This document shows, piece by piece, positions 45,631 to 57,339 of a stretch of 64,000 nt of DNA. Within the stretch, counting starts at the first letter, position 1, and each line of letters opens with the position of its first letter. The DNA comes from Fusarium oxysporum f. sp. lycopersici 4287 (Eukaryota > Ascomycota > Sordariomycetes > Hypocreales > Nectriaceae). The notes beneath the pieces were generated by a model, which saw only the letters and a list, made by a program, of their open reading frames with translations, had not been told where the DNA came from and ran no database searches. Made by a program: the position numbers and the translations under genes. The stretch spans positions 2,004,978-2,068,977 of the forward strand of contig NC_030992.1 in NCBI RefSeq assembly GCF_000149955.1, read 5' to 3'.

Positions 45631-46646
45631 TCAGTTACTGTCTCATTAATTCCATGTTGACAGGCATATCTGGTCTGGAGCTAGCGACTACTGTATGGAT
45701 AATTACCATAGTACAGTTACCCTGGAGCATCGCCATTACTAACAGATTCCAACATTATTAACGTTACACATAAATACACAGTAGCTTCTCCACGGCAGCC
45801 GCTTAAAAACTCTATACTCAAAGAGATCATTCTCAAATTGGCAGGTGAATTTGTCCACGTCGTGTATCTTATCATTACACGACGTTGGTGTAGCGATGTT
45901 TGCCTGTGACACTGTTCACAAACGACAATCAAAGATCGGCAGTTTTTATTATTTTTATTATTATTATTTTCTTTTTTTTTAAAATAGAAAAAGACAGCTC
46001 TGAAAGGTTCAGGGAGTCATAAGTGAGACAAATCCAGGTCTTAGTGTTATAACAATATCTTGCTCAATATAAGCGCCGGAATTGATCTTTGCCAGCATAC
46101 CCTGATCTCACCATATGCAAGATGGACCAGTAAGAAGAGCTCGAATATCTGCAAGTCTCGGATTCTCACGCTTTTCTTTTGCCATGTCAAGGCCCATCAA
46201 GAGTTACATAGCGAAAAGTCAAAATTGATTGGGCTTGGCCTAGATCAAATGCCCCGTCAAAGAATCAGCAGATCAGAGGAAGACGAGACAAGGGAATGCA
46301 AGGGTATATGCAACAATACCCAATTATGTTATGTTATGTTATGCAACTCTGTCGTGTGTCAACCGTGGCAGATTTCGCCAAATACCATCCGACCTTGACT
46401 TGGCTCTGTTCAACCTCAATTACTCTGAGGCTCTCACTTCCGAGCTTCGAGAGTTGTGTATCTCGTAAAGAGACGAGGTATAAAAACGGTCATCACGCCA
46501 TATCGCCGACTTGTCAGATAATAGCCTTATCTGTAACGACACCAAGTACGCTCAACTGAGCAATTTATAAAGACTCTTCTGTGCTCAGCCAGAGACTGGA
46601 AGCTACGCCAAGTACCAGAGATCTCTCTCTAAGAAACGACAGTGAG
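45631..46646. promoter_or_regulatory. Promoter region of the FluG-like gene
   Basis: A 1-kb space between the transporter stop and the FluG-like start, both on the plus strand. It contains an AT-rich ATTATT/T run (about 45,946-45,982) and a TTATG pentamer repeat (46,324-46,343). No gene is seen. Confidence 0.5.
46324..46343 (+). repeat. TTATG pentamer repeat
   Basis: Four consecutive TTATG units, about 300 nt before the FluG-like start codon. Confidence 0.85.
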
Positions 46647-49235
46647 ATGGCGGCCCTAAAAATCGATACAGAAGAAGCTCTTCGGCGTGTCATTCACACA
46701 ACACCTATTATTGATCATCATGCCCACCCTCTTCTAAAGCTGAGTGCTATAAGAAAACATCCTCTCCTATGCATCGCTACCGAGGCCAATGGAGATGCCA
46801 TTGAAGACTCAAAGACAAGTTTGGCGCATCTTCGTGCTGTAAAGGTTCTTGCCAACCGCCTAGGCACCGACACAACTTGGGAAGCTGTTGAGGCCGCTGT
46901 CGCCAGAAAGCAGAAGGGAAACTATGATGAGTGGATAAAGACGTGCATGTCAGGCATCGAAAACATCTTGGTCGATGATCTTCTGGGCGATCCGACTGAT
47001 GTTGAGCCTTACCACACGCTCAATGCCTATACGAGAAGCCCCAACAAGCGCATCCTTCGAATCGAAGAGGTTGCAGCGAGCTGTATCGAGAAGGCCTGTG
47101 GTCAATTTTCACACCCTTCAGAGGCATTCTCAGGATCTGTCGAGAATTTCATGAACGCCATCTATGATGCTCTCGATGACCCGGAAATTGTTGGCTTCAA
47201 ATCTGTTATCTGCTATCGAACAGGTCTCGTCGTCACTCAAGTCACCGACCTTGAGATTATCATGCAACAGTTCCAGCTCATTTTTGACACCAGGAAAGAA
47301 GACGGTGCTCAACCATTCGAGAGACTTGATCATGAGCCACTCAACGATTACTTCCTGCACATCCTGGCGGGCTTGATCCAGAACGGCGAGGATGAGCACA
47401 AGAAACCTATCCAGTTCCACACTGGTCTTGGAGACAACGATATCACACTATCCAAGTCGTCACCCGCACATCTACAGGAGTTCATCAAAACATACCCAGA
47501 CGTGCCAATCGTTCTCCTTCATGCCAGTTACCCTTTCACTCGTGAAATGGGATACTTGGCGAACGTTTACAGCAATGTCTACGCTGACATTGGCGAAGTA
47601 TTCCCCTTCATCAGCCGCGAGGGACAAGAAGGTGTAGTCCGACAAATCTTAGAACTCTGTCCAGTATCAAAGATTCTCTGGAGCACTGACGGACATTACT
47701 TCCCGGAGACTTACATCATAGCCGTGGATCAGCTCCGGGAGGTGCTGCAGACGGTGCTAGCAGATTATGTCCACAAGGGAGATATGACCTGGACACAGGC
47801 AGCTCAGCTGGTTCAAGACATTCTCTTCAACAACGCCAACAAGCTATATGATCTGAAATTAGAATTCAAGCCATTGCCACCAGACTCGAGTCAAGGCTTT
47901 GAGTCTTCTGAGCAAACGTACGTTGCGACACTGGCCAGATTCCTCAAGAATAAGGAAGAACCGAGATTCTTGCGGGTGGCTTGGACTGACTTCATCGCAA
48001 TGTCCCGAGCGAGAGCAATTCCTATGCGCCGCGTCTGGTCCATGCTGCGAAAAGGCGAAGACTTTACACTCGGCGTGACAAAGGCTGGTCTTGGAATCGA
48101 CCAGAGAGATTCGCCAGTGCCGAGTATCACACCAACAGGAGAGTATAGATTGCATCCCGATCTGAGCAGCCTTCGTATTGGTCCTCGTAAGGGGCATATC
48201 AGTGTCATGGGTGACTTCAAAGAAAAGGACGGTACACCCGCGCCTTTCTGTACACGTACCCTCCTAAAGACGACACTCAAGCAGGCAGCCGAGCAGGGAC
48301 TCGAGTTTACGCTCGGATTCGAGATCGAGCTTGTGCTTTTCCGCCGCGGTCACGAGAACAAGTTCGAACCACTTGATAGCGATGGACATATGTGGTCGGT
48401 CACTCGGGCTCTGGACCATGAAGCGGTGATTGAGGTTCTTGAAGATGCCGTTGAACAGCTCGATGCTGCTGGTGTGTATATTGAGTTGATGCACCCCGAA
48501 AGTGCCAATGGGCAGTACGAGTTTGTTCTGCCCAAGGCATCGGCGCTCGAGGCAGTTGACACTCTCCTCTACACCAGAGAAGTCATCAGCAGCTGCGCTA
48601 CAGCAAAGGGATACCGCATGACGCTTCATCCTAAGCCATATGCCATGTCATGCGGAACAGCAGCGCATATGCACATGTCTATCTCATCACCTATCGGATC
48701 GGATAAGCAAGTTTACGAACCCTTCTACGCAGGCGTCCTGAAGCATCTCCGAGCCATTGCGGCCTTCACATACAGCAGCATGGTCAGTTATGAACGCGTT
48801 GTAGACGGCTGCTGGGCCGGCGGGACTTGGGTAACATGGGGTACCCAGAACCGTGAAGTGCCACTACGCAAGATCGAGGGTAGTCACTGGGAGATCAAGT
48901 GCATCGACGGACTTGCCAACCCCTACTTGTCGCTTGCGGCGATCCTATTAGCGGGGACAAAGGGCGTTGCTGACGAGGAAGAGCTGGTCTGGAAAGACTG
49001 CGCCAAGGACCCTGCAGTGCTGTCTTCGTTAGAGAGAGAAGAGCTCAACATGAGTGCAAGATTGCCTAGAAGCATTCAAGAGGCGCTTGCGGCGCTGGGT
49101 GAAGATGAAGAGCTGACTGAACTACTTGGTCCCGAAGTTGTTGAGAGATTCGTTGATATCAAGAAGGCCGAGACAGCTATTTTGGAGGAGATGGGGGTTG
49201 ATGAGCGGAGACAGTGGGTTATGGAGCGATACTGA
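46647..49235 (+). CDS. FluG-like amidohydrolase / glutamine-synthetase fusion
   Basis: A single exon of 862 residues from the ATG at 46647, almost the length remembered for Aspergillus nidulans FluG (865). Residues about 1-410 form a metal-dependent amidohydrolase domain with TPIIDHHAHPLL at the N-end, FHTGLGDNDI, a VLLHASYPFTREMGYLA strand, ADIGEVFPF and WSTDGHYFPE with a metal-site Asp. Residues about 440-862 form a glutamine-synthetase I-type domain: GFEIELVLF, HPESANGQYEF, AAHMHMS, VTWGTQNREVPLR and EIKCIDGLANPYLSLAAIL. FluG makes an early sporulation signal in Aspergillus; the fusion type is also used for nitrogen compounds. Whether this is the FluG orthologue or a paralogue is undecided. 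The usual Arg after the GS Glu (ExR) reads Lys here. Another ATG does not occur upstream in frame. Confidence 0.85.
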   Translation: MAALKIDTEEALRRVIHTTPIIDHHAHPLLKLSAIRKHPLLCIATEANGDAIEDSKTSLAHLRAVKVLANRLGTDTTWEAVEAAVARKQKGNYDEWIKTCMSGIENILVDDLLGDPTDVEPYHTLNAYTRSPNKRILRIEEVAASCIEKACGQFSHPSEAFSGSVENFMNAIYDALDDPEIVGFKSVICYRTGLVVTQVTDLEIIMQQFQLIFDTRKEDGAQPFERLDHEPLNDYFLHILAGLIQNGEDEHKKPIQFHTGLGDNDITLSKSSPAHLQEFIKTYPDVPIVLLHASYPFTREMGYLANVYSNVYADIGEVFPFISREGQEGVVRQILELCPVSKILWSTDGHYFPETYIIAVDQLREVLQTVLADYVHKGDMTWTQAAQLVQDILFNNANKLYDLKLEFKPLPPDSSQGFESSEQTYVATLARFLKNKEEPRFLRVAWTDFIAMSRARAIPMRRVWSMLRKGEDFTLGVTKAGLGIDQRDSPVPSITPTGEYRLHPDLSSLRIGPRKGHISVMGDFKEKDGTPAPFCTRTLLKTTLKQAAEQGLEFTLGFEIELVLFRRGHENKFEPLDSDGHMWSVTRALDHEAVIEVLEDAVEQLDAAGVYIELMHPESANGQYEFVLPKASALEAVDTLLYTREVISSCATAKGYRMTLHPKPYAMSCGTAAHMHMSISSPIGSDKQVYEPFYAGVLKHLRAIAAFTYSSMVSYERVVDGCWAGGTWVTWGTQNREVPLRKIEGSHWEIKCIDGLANPYLSLAAILLAGTKGVADEEELVWKDCAKDPAVLSSLEREELNMSARLPRSIQEALAALGEDEELTELLGPEVVERFVDIKKAETAILEEMGVDERRQWVMERY

Positions 49236-51091
49236 AGCTGACGATGACCTCGTTGACATTTGATGAGGAGATGGATATTAGCTAATAGACTGAAAATTTG
49301 ACATCTTCAGCAAGACTTTCTACATTAGTGAATTCATCTCCCCTGCCAGCTGAAACATTTGATGCCCAGTGTCATGATGGTGACTCCGCAACAATGGGGC
49401 ACGAAGCTCTGGAAATGCTCTAACATGGACATGGCGTTCGCGAAACCCATGGTCCTGGGTACGGTACCAGGGATTATGCAGGGAGCACTTCTGATCAAAC
49501 ACCAACATTAGCAAATAGGCCAACTTTGTTGAAGATGAAACTAGGCTACGGCAGAGTGACAGTTGGCTTAGTGGCAGTGAGTGGTGGCTTATTTGAGGGG
49601 CTTCTCTGCTGGAATGAGGCGGTTGACATACTGTCTACGGCTCTGCGCGAAGCTAGCTGGCTGGCTGGTAGGTTATAACGTCGTTGCATTCCATTCCATT
49701 CCATCTGTTGATGATGGAATGGATGCACTTCAAGAGCAAAGAGCAGTCTTTAACAATTATGATCCTTGTGCTTATCATGAGGATTTATCCACAGATTCTG
49801 GTGCTGGGTTTGACCTCTGATAGGTTATGCGAAAAGTCTGGACCCTATGGACCGTATCATATCATTTAAAGGTGCCTCTCAAAGTGGATCGTCCGTCCCA
49901 AGCAAAAGCTGCTGCCGATCCAGCCTCGAAACTCAGATCTAGGAATAAAGAAAGCTTGGCTGAGGTTCCCACTATTTCTCGTTTTTATCCGGGGTCTGCT
50001 CGCTTCTTATTCTGCTTCTTCCTGGGACGTGGAAATTAACGACGGAGCGGAGAGCCCATCAGAGGAGTAATGTCCGTGACCAACTTTTCTTCTTTTTTAT
50101 CTATTTAATCTTGAGATGAGCCAATTCATGCTTCAAAAGTGAAATAGTTCCAAGGGACTGAGGCACTAAGACCAGCCTAGGAAAAGTGCCCTGACTAAAG
50201 ACGAGCCTAACAACGCCGTCGGCTCCTCTTTGCGCTATTCGCAACAGTTCCAGGTACGCCGGTCGACTTCGCCATCCGTTGACATTTGCCACTGACAGTG
50301 AATTTGCCATGGAAATGAGTGGATCGGACGTTTCAAACAGAATCCACAGCAGCATTCTTTGACGGAACATGCATGTTCCTAATAAGATCCAATGTTGACC
50401 GACCAATCTCGCCTACCGGTGGTATCACCATGTGGCATCCTCAAACCCTCTGTATGTACTTCATGTTTCCCCGTAAAATTGACTTTATGTAGACTCTACA
50501 CTTGGGCTGGTCAAGCAAACCTTATTGATTAACGATAAATCCATTTCTCAGCTGGCCCTGTCAGCGGAAATCACCGTGTCGCGCGTCGCATCCAGCAAAT
50601 TCCGCCGGTTCGTTGGAGAATCATCCCGTCCAATGGTTCAATGTGCCATGTCCATGCATTTCATTGCTTTCCTTTAAAGGGCCTTCCTCGTTGTTGATCA
50701 ATGTACGCGATCGGTCGGGTTGCGGACGATCACTTCCTTTAACTAACATGCCGATGTCCATCACCCGTAGCCGAACTCAATCTAGTTTGGAGTTTGTTTG
50801 CCAAAGTCCAATAAGCACTTATCGCCAAGGGGAATAATGCATGCGGAAGAGTTGTCGGTTGCCAATATTCCTGATGGCTGATGCTGGGTCTGCACCTAAG
50901 TAAAGAGAGAATATCGTCTGCTTTTGATGGATATACCAATCCTTGATATTGCATGATATGGATCCTGGAGATTAGTCTCTTTGTGGTTTAGGTTTCTGAG
51001 TGGCTTGACCACTAACATTAACAGACCAGCCAGCAATCCGCGAAACGGGCGAAGAGCTCGTAGCTTACTGTAGCTTACTGCTCTGTGGTCT
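49236..51091. other. Intergenic interval left of the assembly gap
   Basis: No gene recognised. It contains an ATTCC repeat (about 49,686-49,704) and, at its right end (51,061-51,080), an exact tandem of TAGCTTACTG directly before the gap. Confidence 0.55.
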
Positions 51092-51365
51092 NNNNNNNNN
51101 NNNNNNNNNNNNNNNNNNNNNNNNNNNNNNNNNNNNNNNNNNNNNNNNNNNNNNNNNNNNNNNNNNNNNNNNNNNNNNNNNNNNNNNNNNNNNNNNNNNN
51201 NNNNNNNNNNNNNNNNNNNNNNNNNNNNNNNNNNNNNNNNNNNNNNNNNNNNNNNNNNNNNNNNNNNNNNNNNNNNNNNNNNNNNNNNNNNNNNNNNNNN
51301 NNNNNNNNNNNNNNNNNNNNNNNNNNNNNNNNNNNNNNNNNNNNNNNNNNNNNNNNNNNNNNNNN
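51092..51365. other. Assembly gap (274 N)
   Basis: Unknown bases. It lies in the upstream region of the SLN1-type kinase gene, so part of that promoter or 5' leader is missing. The size may be an estimate. Confidence 0.99.
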
Positions 51366-52128
51366 CCGTTTATTGAGCCTCCCCCTCCACGCGTCGGCTC
51401 CTCCAAGGGCCAAGCTTTTACCACTGTGACAGTTCAGCCCACAGGATGGCCTAGTGGCCCAGACAGCTTAGTATCCACGCATGCCCCCAAGAGACTCCGC
51501 CGATCGCTACCGTTTCCAACACCACTCTCCTCCCAATCTCCATCCATAATCCATCTCCCCCAGCTCTTACATCCCCAGTCCTGGGTTGTCTTTGTGTATC
51601 CGCCAGCTGCAGCTGCGACTTCGCACGCACTCGCACGACTCACCCTCCTTTCAGTCTCAGCCAGCAAAAGATCGAGTACTCACCTAGCAAATAAAGCCGA
51701 CGTTTGTAGGAGGACACTTCAACCTTATTCCAGACCTTGTCTTTTTGTCGAAACCGTTCCCAGTCCCCGGGAAGGCCGAGTCAGCACACCACAGTCTCAC
51801 TACAGCTTTCGCCTCCCTTGGCCGTGTTTGTCGATCAACGATCCACAACCGCCAAGTCCCTCCACGACGCATCTCGAGTAATTCTAGGCGACGGCCATAG
51901 CGACCACCAGCGAAGACGGAGTACGATCTTGAACCTTGACGTCGAGCCGACTTTTCAAGATCAAGGCGCCGGGGGCGAGCCTCCTCAACTTCAACTGGCT
52001 CTAATTTCAATTCGGCTTTTTCAGCACGACTTCCTTCGTCTGCGCCTTGCTCTGAATCCTCCCAACGCAACCGACGATGCCGCGTCGCCGCGCTCGACCC
52101 TCTAATTCTTTCTTCTAGCCTGCCTACC
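51366..52128 (+). promoter_or_regulatory. CT/AC-rich leader of the SLN1-type kinase
   Basis: A pyrimidine- and CCA-rich stretch up to the start codon, typical of a long fungal 5' leader. The 151-codon frame 51426-51881 starts at GTG and has leader-like composition, so it is not called as a gene. Short upstream ATGs may be present. Confidence 0.5.
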
Positions 52129-55100
52129 ATGCGGATCGCCATTCGTGAGCAGCTTGCAGCCCTCGTTCTTCTTGCCGTTCTCGTCTCCCTCGCCATTGTC
52201 TCTATTCCAACATGGATCTATGTCAATCGCTTTGTAGTCGACATCGAGCGCGAGGGTCTGCAGCTCACGGCTTCCCTCAAGGCATCCCGGATCTCTGCAG
52301 AGCTCGGCCTCATTGAGACCATTGCCATGACCATTTCTTCTCGAATCCTCGTTCAATCAGCATTCACAAATTTCTATAATACTGGTGACCGAAACTGGGA
52401 AGATGCCCGCGAAGATCTAGAGAGCGCACTTGCTGTCAGCACCAGTTCTGGTCTGTTGCAAGTAAGACTATATTCGAGGAATGAAACGGGCGCTTCTAAT
52501 GGCGGTTTACTCAACGTGACCTCCCTTTCTGCACCAGAGATCATTCTGCCCTATGGCAGCTCAACTGGCTCCGAGATTCGACTCGGCGATACTGATGAGG
52601 GCTATCCACCGGCTCTCTTCCCTAATCTTACATATATCAATCTTGAGCGGCCAAGTTCTCAACGCAATAATACAACAGCTTTTGCAGCCGAGGCATTCCC
52701 AGATGTTAGGATTGCCCGCGATGGTGGCTTATTACTGGGGCCACTGGTTCTCAATGAGAGTGCTTCTCTCCTTTCCGTAACAATTCCTGTTCGGGACAAC
52801 AATGATACCTTCATCCTTGGCTACATGACTGTGGTTACGCTTGCCGAGTCACTCACCGCGGTTCAGGAATCTCGTGAAGGATTGGGAAAGACGGGTACCG
52901 TCTTACTCATTGGCCCTACTGATCGGTCAAATCGTTTTAACAAAACTCAGCCCGCCAGCAATGCGACATATACTCCCAACCGTGATGAATTTGGTAATGT
53001 GATGATCAAATTTGTCCTTCCTCCTAAGAATCCGGAAGGACAGAAGGATCGTCATGATGTTCATCAGTTTGTCAGCGAGACTGGTAACAGAGCATTTCCT
53101 GTCAAGTATTACCCAGCAGCGTTCGATTCGTTCACAAAACATTATAATACTGTCAATAACGCCAGCGCTCTCCTCAACACACACAACGAACAAGACGTCC
53201 GTGTCGCAGTTGGATTTGCTCGAACACAAACTCCCCTGGCAAACTGGACTGTCATCGTCGAGAAAGCCAGATCAGAAGCCTATAAGCCAATCAACACTTT
53301 GCGGAACATCCTGCTTGGAACCGTGTTCGGTACTGTCGGCTTGATAGCCTTGCTGGTCATTCCATGTGCTCACCTTAGTGTGTTGCCTATTCGAAAACTC
53401 AAAGCGGCCACAGAAAAGTCAGTCAATCCCCCAGGATACGAAGACTCATTCATCGATTCGGATTCCGAGTTCGGAGAGGAGATTCCCAGTTCTGGAGGGA
53501 TATCACGACGATCGAGAAAACGAGGACCAATAGCGAAATTTATTCGAAAAATGCAGGGAAAGTCGAATGGGCCGAGTTCAAATCGAGATGTTGCTCGCCG
53601 AATGTTCAAAATCCCTGCAAAAGTCGATGACCGGAGGCACTTCGTTACGGATGAGCTGACTGAGCTGACGCGAACCTTCAACGATATGAGTGACGAATTA
53701 GTAAAACAATATCTTTCCCTTGAGGTCAAGGTGGCAGAGCGAACAAGGGAGCTGGAGGAGAGCAAGAAGGCAGCGGAGGCGGCTAACGAGAGCAAGACGC
53801 TTTTCATTGCCAACATTTCCCACGAACTGAAGACGCCCCTGAACGGCATTCTTGGCATGTGTGCCGTATGCATGGAAGAGAACGACATCGTTAGGATCAA
53901 GCAATCCTTGAAGACACTCTACAAGTCCGGCGACTTGCTGCTTCATCTCTTGGAGGACTTGTTGAGTTTCTCCAAGAACCAGATTGGCCAGCAGCTCAAC
54001 CTTGAACTGAGGGAATTCCGACTGGCCGATATCCGATCACAGATTTTGACCATTTTCGACAAGCAGGTTCGAGAAGGAAAGATCAATTTCTCGGTAGAGT
54101 TCATCAGCTCCGACAATATCGACATCAGCGCAAGTCCAGACAGAACGAATGGGGAGACAAGATTACCAGCACTTGGACCCTATGGAACTGGAAGATTAAA
54201 AGACATGTGTCTATGGGGCGATCAACACCGAATACTTCAAGTCATCATAAACTTGGTGAGCAACAGTTTGAAGTTCACGCCTCACAATGGCAGCGTCTCA
54301 GTCCGCATTAAGTGTCTTGGAGAAGCAGATGCCATCGCTGAGAATGAAAGCCGTACATCATCAATATCGAAGAACTCGCGGAACAACTCACGGACTGGGC
54401 GTCCTCGACAACGTGGAAGCGCCAGCTCAGCAAACTCGGGAGGCTCAGGAAACCGAAACTCGATCCCGAAGTTCAAGGGCACAGGAACTGCCCTGTCAAT
54501 CAACCCCATGGACCCAAAGGCAACTCCTCATGTCCTGGTCCGGGAGCGATCCCCTACGCCTCCTCCACCAGGCGCCAAGTCGTATGTGTTCGAGTTTGAG
54601 GTACAGGATACTGGCCCAGGCATACCTGAGCATATGCAGCAAAAGGTTTTTGAGCCTTTTGTCCAAGGAGATCTGGGTCTGAGCAAGAAATTTGGTGGCA
54701 CTGGATTGGGATTGAGTATCTGTCACCAGCTAGCAGGCCTCATGGGTGGTTCTATCAGCCTGCGTAGCACTCTGGGTGTCGGCACAACCTTCACTATGCA
54801 GATCCCACTAAAATACGTGAAGGACCGGTAAGTGTTCACCAGCGAAATTGCTACAAAGTTACTAATAGTTAGATCCAGAACTTCCAGCACTGCATCGAGC
54901 AGTGTGAAATCCCGCCCAGCGAGCGTAGATGCTAGCGACATAGAGCCACAGCGCGTTGCTCCTGGTACTCCGAAGCCTGCAGCTGAAACCAAGTCAGCCG
55001 GTGCCCTCAACCCACAACCTCGATTGGTCGGATTAAGTCAACCATACTTTGCTGCTGACCCTCCATCTATCAAGAGTGCAGAACAAAAGATGGCTGAAAT

Positions 55101-55632
55101 TGATCGTGCCATTGCCAGTAAGGGTGGTCAAGGCAGGTTACGCGTTCTGGTTGCCGATGATAACTCAACCAACATCGAAGTTGTCAGCCGCATGCTGAAA
55201 CTTGAGGATGTTTACGATGTGACTATTGCGAAGGACGGCCAAGAGGCCTACGATTTGGTGAAAGCAACAATGGAGAAGAACCAGGCATTTGATGTGATTT
55301 TCATGGACGTCCAAATGCCCAACCTTGATGGGCTGCAAAGTACTCGACTTATCCGTGAGATGGGCTACACATCCCCCATCGTTGCTTTGACAGCCTTTTC
55401 AGAAGAGAGTAATGTGAAAGAATGCATTGACTCGGGCATGGACGAGTTTCTCGCCAAGCCTATCAGACGGCCGGCCCTTAAACAAGTGCTGAAGAAGTTT
55501 GCAACAATCCCAGAGGAGCCGGAAGACGAGAAGCGCTCTTCTTCGCTGAAGCCGAAAGCTAGAACGAATGGTAATGCCATTCAGCCACATAAGGAGGGCG
55601 AGAACGGCGCACCACGAGAGAAGCATGGATGA
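52129..55632 (+). CDS. SLN1: Hybrid sensor histidine kinase, Sln1/TcsB type
   Basis: Two exons (52129-54827, 54873-55632) join in frame to 1152 residues. A membrane helix at about residues 9-31 and a second at about 385-408 enclose a large extracellular sensor region with several N-x-S/T glycosylation sites. A HAMP-like segment and coiled coil ([20 protein letters not shown]) lead to the H-box [16 protein letters not shown] with phospho-accepting His565. The ATPase domain has an N-box [12 protein letters not shown], a G1 box [13 protein letters not shown], an F-box [10 protein letters not shown] and a G2 box GGTGLGLSI. The Ser/Asn-rich insert lies between N and G1. A receiver domain at the C-end carries VADDNSTN, the phospho-Asp1045 in [11 protein letters not shown] and Lys in LAKPIRR. 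This is the osmosensor that feeds Ypd1 and Ssk1 to the Hog1 MAP kinase. Confidence 0.95.
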
Positions 55633-56471
55633 GTGCTTTATCCCTGGTTTGCTGTGCACCTACAGAAGCCACAGCTAGGAATACGAGCGAAGAGTGACTC
55701 GTCACGAAGACAGGCATATTTATACTAAATGGACAAAGATCCCTATACAACACCTCAACCGACATACATCTCTTACCTATTTGTTTCAAGTTGCAAAAGT
55801 CTAGCGGGAGGAATTGTCTTTTTCTGGAGTTTGAGCATTTTTCTTATCAAATTTTCAAGGGGGACGCGGATCAGGAAAAGAACCGCTCCAGTGTCTTTTG
55901 GCTTGTTCAGGTTATTTGTCACGCACGTTGACGAGCATCGCGACCTCTCTATACTCTATTTTGACCGCATTTCTCGCTTTTGCCATCACATACAGTTGAT
56001 CGGCGCGCACGTATATAGGCGTACACGTTTTGACCTATTATAGTTATCAATTGCACATGTTTGCGGATACTGGAAGTGGAATACAAAGGTGGTCTCAGTT
56101 ACAGCATCGCAAGAGGAGGCACACGAGGAGAAGAGAGGACAGAAGAGAGAAGAAAGAAGAGGCGTATATACATACTCATGTAATTATATATATACGCATA
56201 ATACTGTGACGAAGGAAGAACAGAAACTTGTCACTTGACCCATTGCATGACTTCGTGCCTATGCTCGTTGTGACTTGTTGAAACCAGTAGAGGGTAGTGG
56301 TAAAATTGAGAAAACTACCTGATTGTTTTCTTCATTTGTGCCAGAGACCAATGTAGGTTGAGGCATGCTGATGCGGGACGAGGTATCCCGCAAGTCATTG
56401 AAAATGTTAAATGATGTGAAGAATTAGTAAGGAACTTGAATGGAAAAAAAGAGCGATCTTTTCACCAAGAA
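55633..56471. other. 3' flank of the kinase gene
   Basis: The probable 3' UTR and spacer. No gene is seen. A purine-rich AGAGGAGAGAAGA-type tract lies at about 56,110-56,165. Confidence 0.55.
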
Positions 56472-56553
56472 GGCGCAGTGGCAGAGTGGTCTAATGCGAT
56501 AGACTAGAAATCTATTCTCTTCGGAGGCGTCTGTTCGAATCAGGCCTGCGTCG
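56472..56553 (+). tRNA. trnS-AGA: tRNA-Ser (anticodon AGA)
   Basis: An 82-nt cloverleaf fold with the long variable arm of class II tRNA. The acceptor GGCGCAG pairs with CTGCGTC. The D arm reads GGCAGAGTGGTCTAATGC. The anticodon stem ATAGA/TCTAT holds the loop CTAGAAA with anticodon AGA, which reads UCU and, as inosine, related serine codons. The variable arm CTCTTCGGAGG forms a short hairpin. The T arm GTCTG-TTCGAAT-CAGGC contains the pol III B-box. There is no intron, and a T-run terminator follows. Confidence 0.96.
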
Positions 56554-56560
56554 GTATATC

Positions 56561-56566
56561 TTTTTT
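56561..56566 (+). terminator. Pol III terminator (T6)
   Basis: Six T starting 8 nt after the tRNA discriminator base, as expected for RNA polymerase III termination. Confidence 0.85.
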
Positions 56567-56593
56567 GGGTGTCAAACCTCGTTTTAGTATATC

Positions 56594-56639
56594 TCTTTTT
56601 TTTTTTTCTTCTTCTTCTTCTTCTTCTTCTTCTTCTTCT
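56594..56639 (+). repeat. T run and CTT trinucleotide array
   Basis: Twelve T followed by about ten CTT units, just downstream of the tRNA. On the opposite strand it gives a false Arg/Lys-rich reading frame. Confidence 0.9.
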
Positions 56640-57339
56640 ATACTTTTCTCTTGTCATTTTTAACCTCAACTCTTAAATATCTAGATTTGCCTTGCACTAG
56701 TTGTATATTAAGGTAGGGTGAATATAGCAATACTTTGTTGAGTACAGTTTAGCTCGAGGTCGAATATGCATAAATCTTTGCCTGTAAAAATATCTATTCC
56801 ATGGCTACTTAAGCTATACTTGGCCATCTCACTGATGACAGGGGCCTTTCACCCCGAAAGACTCCTAGCCAACGGGGTCCGAAAGCACCGCCCACTCCGT
56901 TGTAGTGCATACGCCACTGGAGGTGTGATTTGGGTACTTGTTAATCATGGACTCGCAGACAAAGAAACTTCAACTTCTGATAGGGATATAAAAATGAATA
57001 AAAGCCCATAGCTTAGGCCCTACCTGCTTTAAAGTCATCTAAAACTAGATTGCAGTGCCCTATAATAGTGAAGGTCTCGACATTTTCCTGCAACCTCTAG
57101 GATGTGATGGGAATTCGAAGGAGGCGGGCAACAAGGAGCTAGAGGTACGTACCTCTTCAACACACACACGTAAGGCTTCACGAGCCACAGCGCGACCGTT
57201 CCAACCATCCTATCCCCGTCAGCTTCATCCATAAGTCGCATCTTTCCCCCCCTTCACATATCGACTCTCTTTATCGACAAAACTACCCTCACATCGCGCA
57301 GGAGGAATTAGACCATTCACAAGTTCTGACGACGATACA
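56640..57339. promoter_or_regulatory. Promoter region of the CDC50-type gene
   Basis: The space between the CTT array and the CDC50 start. The last 150 nt is CT-rich and probably the 5' leader. No gene seen. Confidence 0.5.

Noticed and set aside
51065..51429. Three frames running through the N gap
   Set aside because: They are artefacts of unknown bases.
51426..51881. A 151-codon frame in the leader of the SLN1-type kinase
   Set aside because: It starts at GTG, is Ser/Pro/Leu-rich as any CT-rich leader would be, and ends before the real start.
56424..56669. An Arg/Lys-rich minus frame
   Set aside because: It is the complement of the T run and CTT array and overlaps the tRNA.
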